From contig NC_083394.1 of NCBI RefSeq assembly GCF_030864355.1, forward strand, positions 2,542,001 to 2,606,000: DNA of 64,000 nucleotides, in the 5' to 3' direction. This document shows positions 61,872-64,000 of the stretch, in pieces. Source of the DNA: Cutaneotrichosporon cavernicola. Its lineage: Eukaryota > Basidiomycota > Tremellomycetes > Trichosporonales > Trichosporonaceae. Within the stretch, counting starts at the first letter, position 1. Each line of letters starts with the position of its first letter. The notes beneath the pieces are model-generated. The model saw only the letters and a program-made list of their open reading frames with translations, did no database searches and had not been told where the DNA came from. A program made the position numbers and the translations under genes.

Positions 61872-64000
61872 CTAGACAGCTTCGTCCTCCGAGTCGGCCT
61901 CGTCCAGGCCGAATATCTTCTTGATGTCCGACAACGTCGCGCGTTGCTTCTGCCCACCCAACGACGCGTTGATCAACGCCGTCTTCGTGCGCTGGATCTT
62001 AATGATCCGCTTCTCGACCGTGCCTTTGATGATATAGCGAGTTACAAAGACTGGCCGCGTTTGTCCGAGCCGATGGACGCGATCAATCGCCTGCTGCTCG
62101 ATCGCCTCGTTCCACCATGTGTCCATCATGAAGACGTCTGCGGTCAGCTAGAGTCAACCCTGGAGAGCTCGACCTACGGTTCGCCATCGTCAGGTTCAGC
62201 CCCACCCCTCCAGCCTTTAGAGAGATGAGAAGGACCACAGGCTCTTTCACCGACTTGCCAAACTCCTCAACGCAGGCTGCCCGCTGCAGTTGGCTCATTG
62301 AGCCGTCAAAGCGAAGCCACCGCACGCCCTCCTTCGTCAACGTCCGCTCGATGAGGTCTGTTGTCAGCTGCAACAAAGACGGTGAGCTCACCGAGGAAGG
62401 AGGTGAACTGCGAGAACACCAGCGCCTTGAACGTCGGCTCTTCCTGCCGCATGCTCTCAAGTTTGCGCACCAGGGCCCGTAGCTTTGTGCTCGACACGAG
62501 GTCTACCTTGCCAATCGTCACCGTGTCCTGCGACGCAGTGCCCTCGAACGGGTTCGCCCTCTTGCGCCGACGATGAACCGTCCGCAGATCGGACACATGT
62601 AGCGGTCCCTTGCCGCATGTCGGACAAGTCGCTTCCCTGCCCAGATCATCGCAGTGACCGATGTAGTTGACAATACAGTCCTGGCACCTGGTGTCAGCAG
62701 GCTGGCCAGTCACGTAAGCTTACCCCCGATGGTAGCATGGCAGGAGCACCTCGTCGAATACCTCGCCAAAGCAGATGGGACACTCAGGTGTCGACTCAGC
62801 GTCGCCGAGCTCCTTCAACACCTGCACGGCGTATTCTGGATCCACCGCGTCCGAGCCGCCGCCACCGGCGTACGACGATATCAACTCCTTGACGTTATCC
62901 TCGCCTGTGCCGTCCCCAGCGTCGGCGTCTAGCAACTTGTCACCAGACTCGTCCTCGTCTCCACCCTTGCTCATCACAAGCAACGGGTGGTCGACACACT
63001 GTCGCAACTTCATGAGCATGGCGAGGATGGATGTGTAATGGGACATGGCTTTCCCGTCGGCGTCCAGCTCGATGAAGCGCTTCCGGGCACGAGTCTCCAG
63101 TTGTTTGTAGATCTGTCGCTCCGTTCGGGAAAAATCGAGCACCTGCACGTCGACCGTCTTTGGAGGCAGGTCAACGACAAGACGACCGTCCTTGTCCCGC
63201 ATGTTCTTCTCGCGGCGCAGAAGGCACGACTCGAGGATAAACTGTACGACATTGATCGCTTTAGGGTCCTGGTTGAGGAAGGGGATTGTCACGAAGCTGC
63301 GGAAGAAGCTGTATAATCCCCACGGTTCCAAGCGGAGGAAGTGACTGATGTCAGATGGGAACCAGTCCGGTGAGCTTACAGAAGTGAGTAGAGATCATCA
63401 AGACGGTTAACGATGGGAGTACCAGTGAGCGCCCACCGCCGCCTTCCCTTCAGCTCATAGCAAGCTTTCGAGATCTGCGCCGTGCGATTCTTGATGTTGT
63501 GCGCCTCGTCGAGCACAATGCGGAGAAACTCGTCTGGCGTTAGTGCACCAAATTAGGCTCCAGCTCACAGTCGTAGATGCTGCTGCCGTCGTAGTTGGAC
63601 TTGTCTTTGTTCTTCTTCCACCGTGCGTATTCGCTCCCCAGCGTTCCATAGCTTGTAATGACGACGTCGACCTTCCTCTTGCCCTCCTGAGCCAGGAGGC
63701 GGGTGATGTCCGCTCGGTCGTTGCCATACCACAACGCTGCCGCGATCGACCCAGGAGCGCTCATCTTGTCAAGCTCGTCCTTCCACTGCGCCGCAAGAGA
63801 GACTGGGCAGACGACCAGCGTTGCGCGGGGAGGCTGGCGCTTCGGCTTGGGTGCGTTTGCGACGGCCTGCCACTTGCTAGACAACGCGACTTGCACAAAC
63901 TTGCGCCGCTTCGATGGCGCTTCCTCCTGTACCTCTTCAGGCTGAGATGGTTCTGGTTGGTCGTCATCGCGGTTGGCGTGGATGAGTGATGCCATCATGC
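61872..64000 (-). CDS. RAD5: Rad5-like SNF2 helicase/RING ubiquitin ligase, N-terminus beyond window
   Basis: DNA-damage-tolerance translocase and E3 ligase. Visible exons: 63569-64000 (incomplete), 63380-63533, 62724-63344, 62392-62687, 62178-62357, 61872-62137. Helicase motifs in order: [17 protein letters not shown] (Ia), [18 protein letters not shown] (II, DEAH), [16 protein letters not shown] (III), then a RING inserted between lobes ([39 protein letters not shown]), [15 protein letters not shown] (IV), [15 protein letters not shown] (V) and [14 protein letters not shown] (VI). The RING cysteine pattern and its location fit Rad5/HLTF or Rad16; motif Ia region is nearer Rad5. Walker A and any HIRAN domain lie outside. 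All introns are 34-40 nt. Confidence 0.9.

Noticed and set aside
1..64000. CRISPR arrays, bacterial operons, insertion sequences or a biosynthetic cluster
   Set aside because: All genes are intron-containing fungal genes; no terminal inverted repeats, transposase or backbone synthase genes were found.

Overview
The window is a nuclear, GC-rich, intron-dense fungal locus, most likely from a basidiomycete yeast of the Tremellomycetes (Trichosporonales-like). The grounds are 5' splice sites of the GTGAGT/GTAAGT type, branch points CTGAC or CTAAC only a few bases before the 3' AG, many introns of about 30-40 nt, compact and often divergent genes, and fungal gene families (OCH1, Pex28-32-type peroxin, RLM1-type MADS box, SNT1, DLH, CMT-like metallothionein). 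The genus is inference; no rRNA or tRNA is present to settle it. I re-derived exon boundaries by hand. For every complete gene except the kinase (5' end unresolved) the summed exon length is a multiple of three.

Left part (1-22 kb): an OCH1-type mannosyltransferase cut by the window start (-), ribosomal protein eS7 (+), a dienelactone hydrolase with 16- and 17-nt microexons (-), a 2.4-kb gene-poor stretch with an 89-bp tandem duplication, a Zn2Cys6 factor (-), a DUF4336-type protein (+), a 4-coumarate-CoA-ligase-like enzyme with a peroxisomal tail (+), a coiled-coil protein (-), a zeta-crystallin-type quinone oxidoreductase (-) and a Rck2/Srk1-like stress kinase (-).

Middle (22-43 kb): a SNT1/NCoR-like SANT corepressor of about 1,886 residues (-), an AlkB-type dioxygenase (-), an unusually large modular metallothionein (-), a protein carrying a Ras-like G domain in front of a RasGEF (-), a secreted S1/P1 nuclease (+), an Aha1 co-chaperone with a hydrophobic C-terminal tail (+) and an MDR dehydrogenase (+).

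Right part (44-64 kb): a mitochondrial Imp2-type protease (-) divergent from a DysF peroxin (+), an EH-like/proline-rich/thiamine pyrophosphokinase fusion (+), a Ser/Pro/His-rich protein (+), TOM7 (+, a 52-residue two-exon gene), a small acidic-tailed protein whose 3' end is tandemly copied past its stop (-), an LRR-esterase fusion (+), a Derlin (-) divergent from ATG16 (+), an RLM1-like MADS-box factor (-), and a Rad5-like helicase running off the right edge (-).

There is no operon logic. The functional themes that recur are organelle and protein quality control (Imp2, TOM7, Derlin, ATG16, Aha1, peroxin, peroxisomal ligase), stress signalling (kinase, RLM1, RasGEF), and DNA repair (AlkB, Rad5). 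The most unusual aspects are the ultra-short introns and microexons, the three domain fusions, the 44-cysteine metallothionein, and short tandem duplications that span stop codons.
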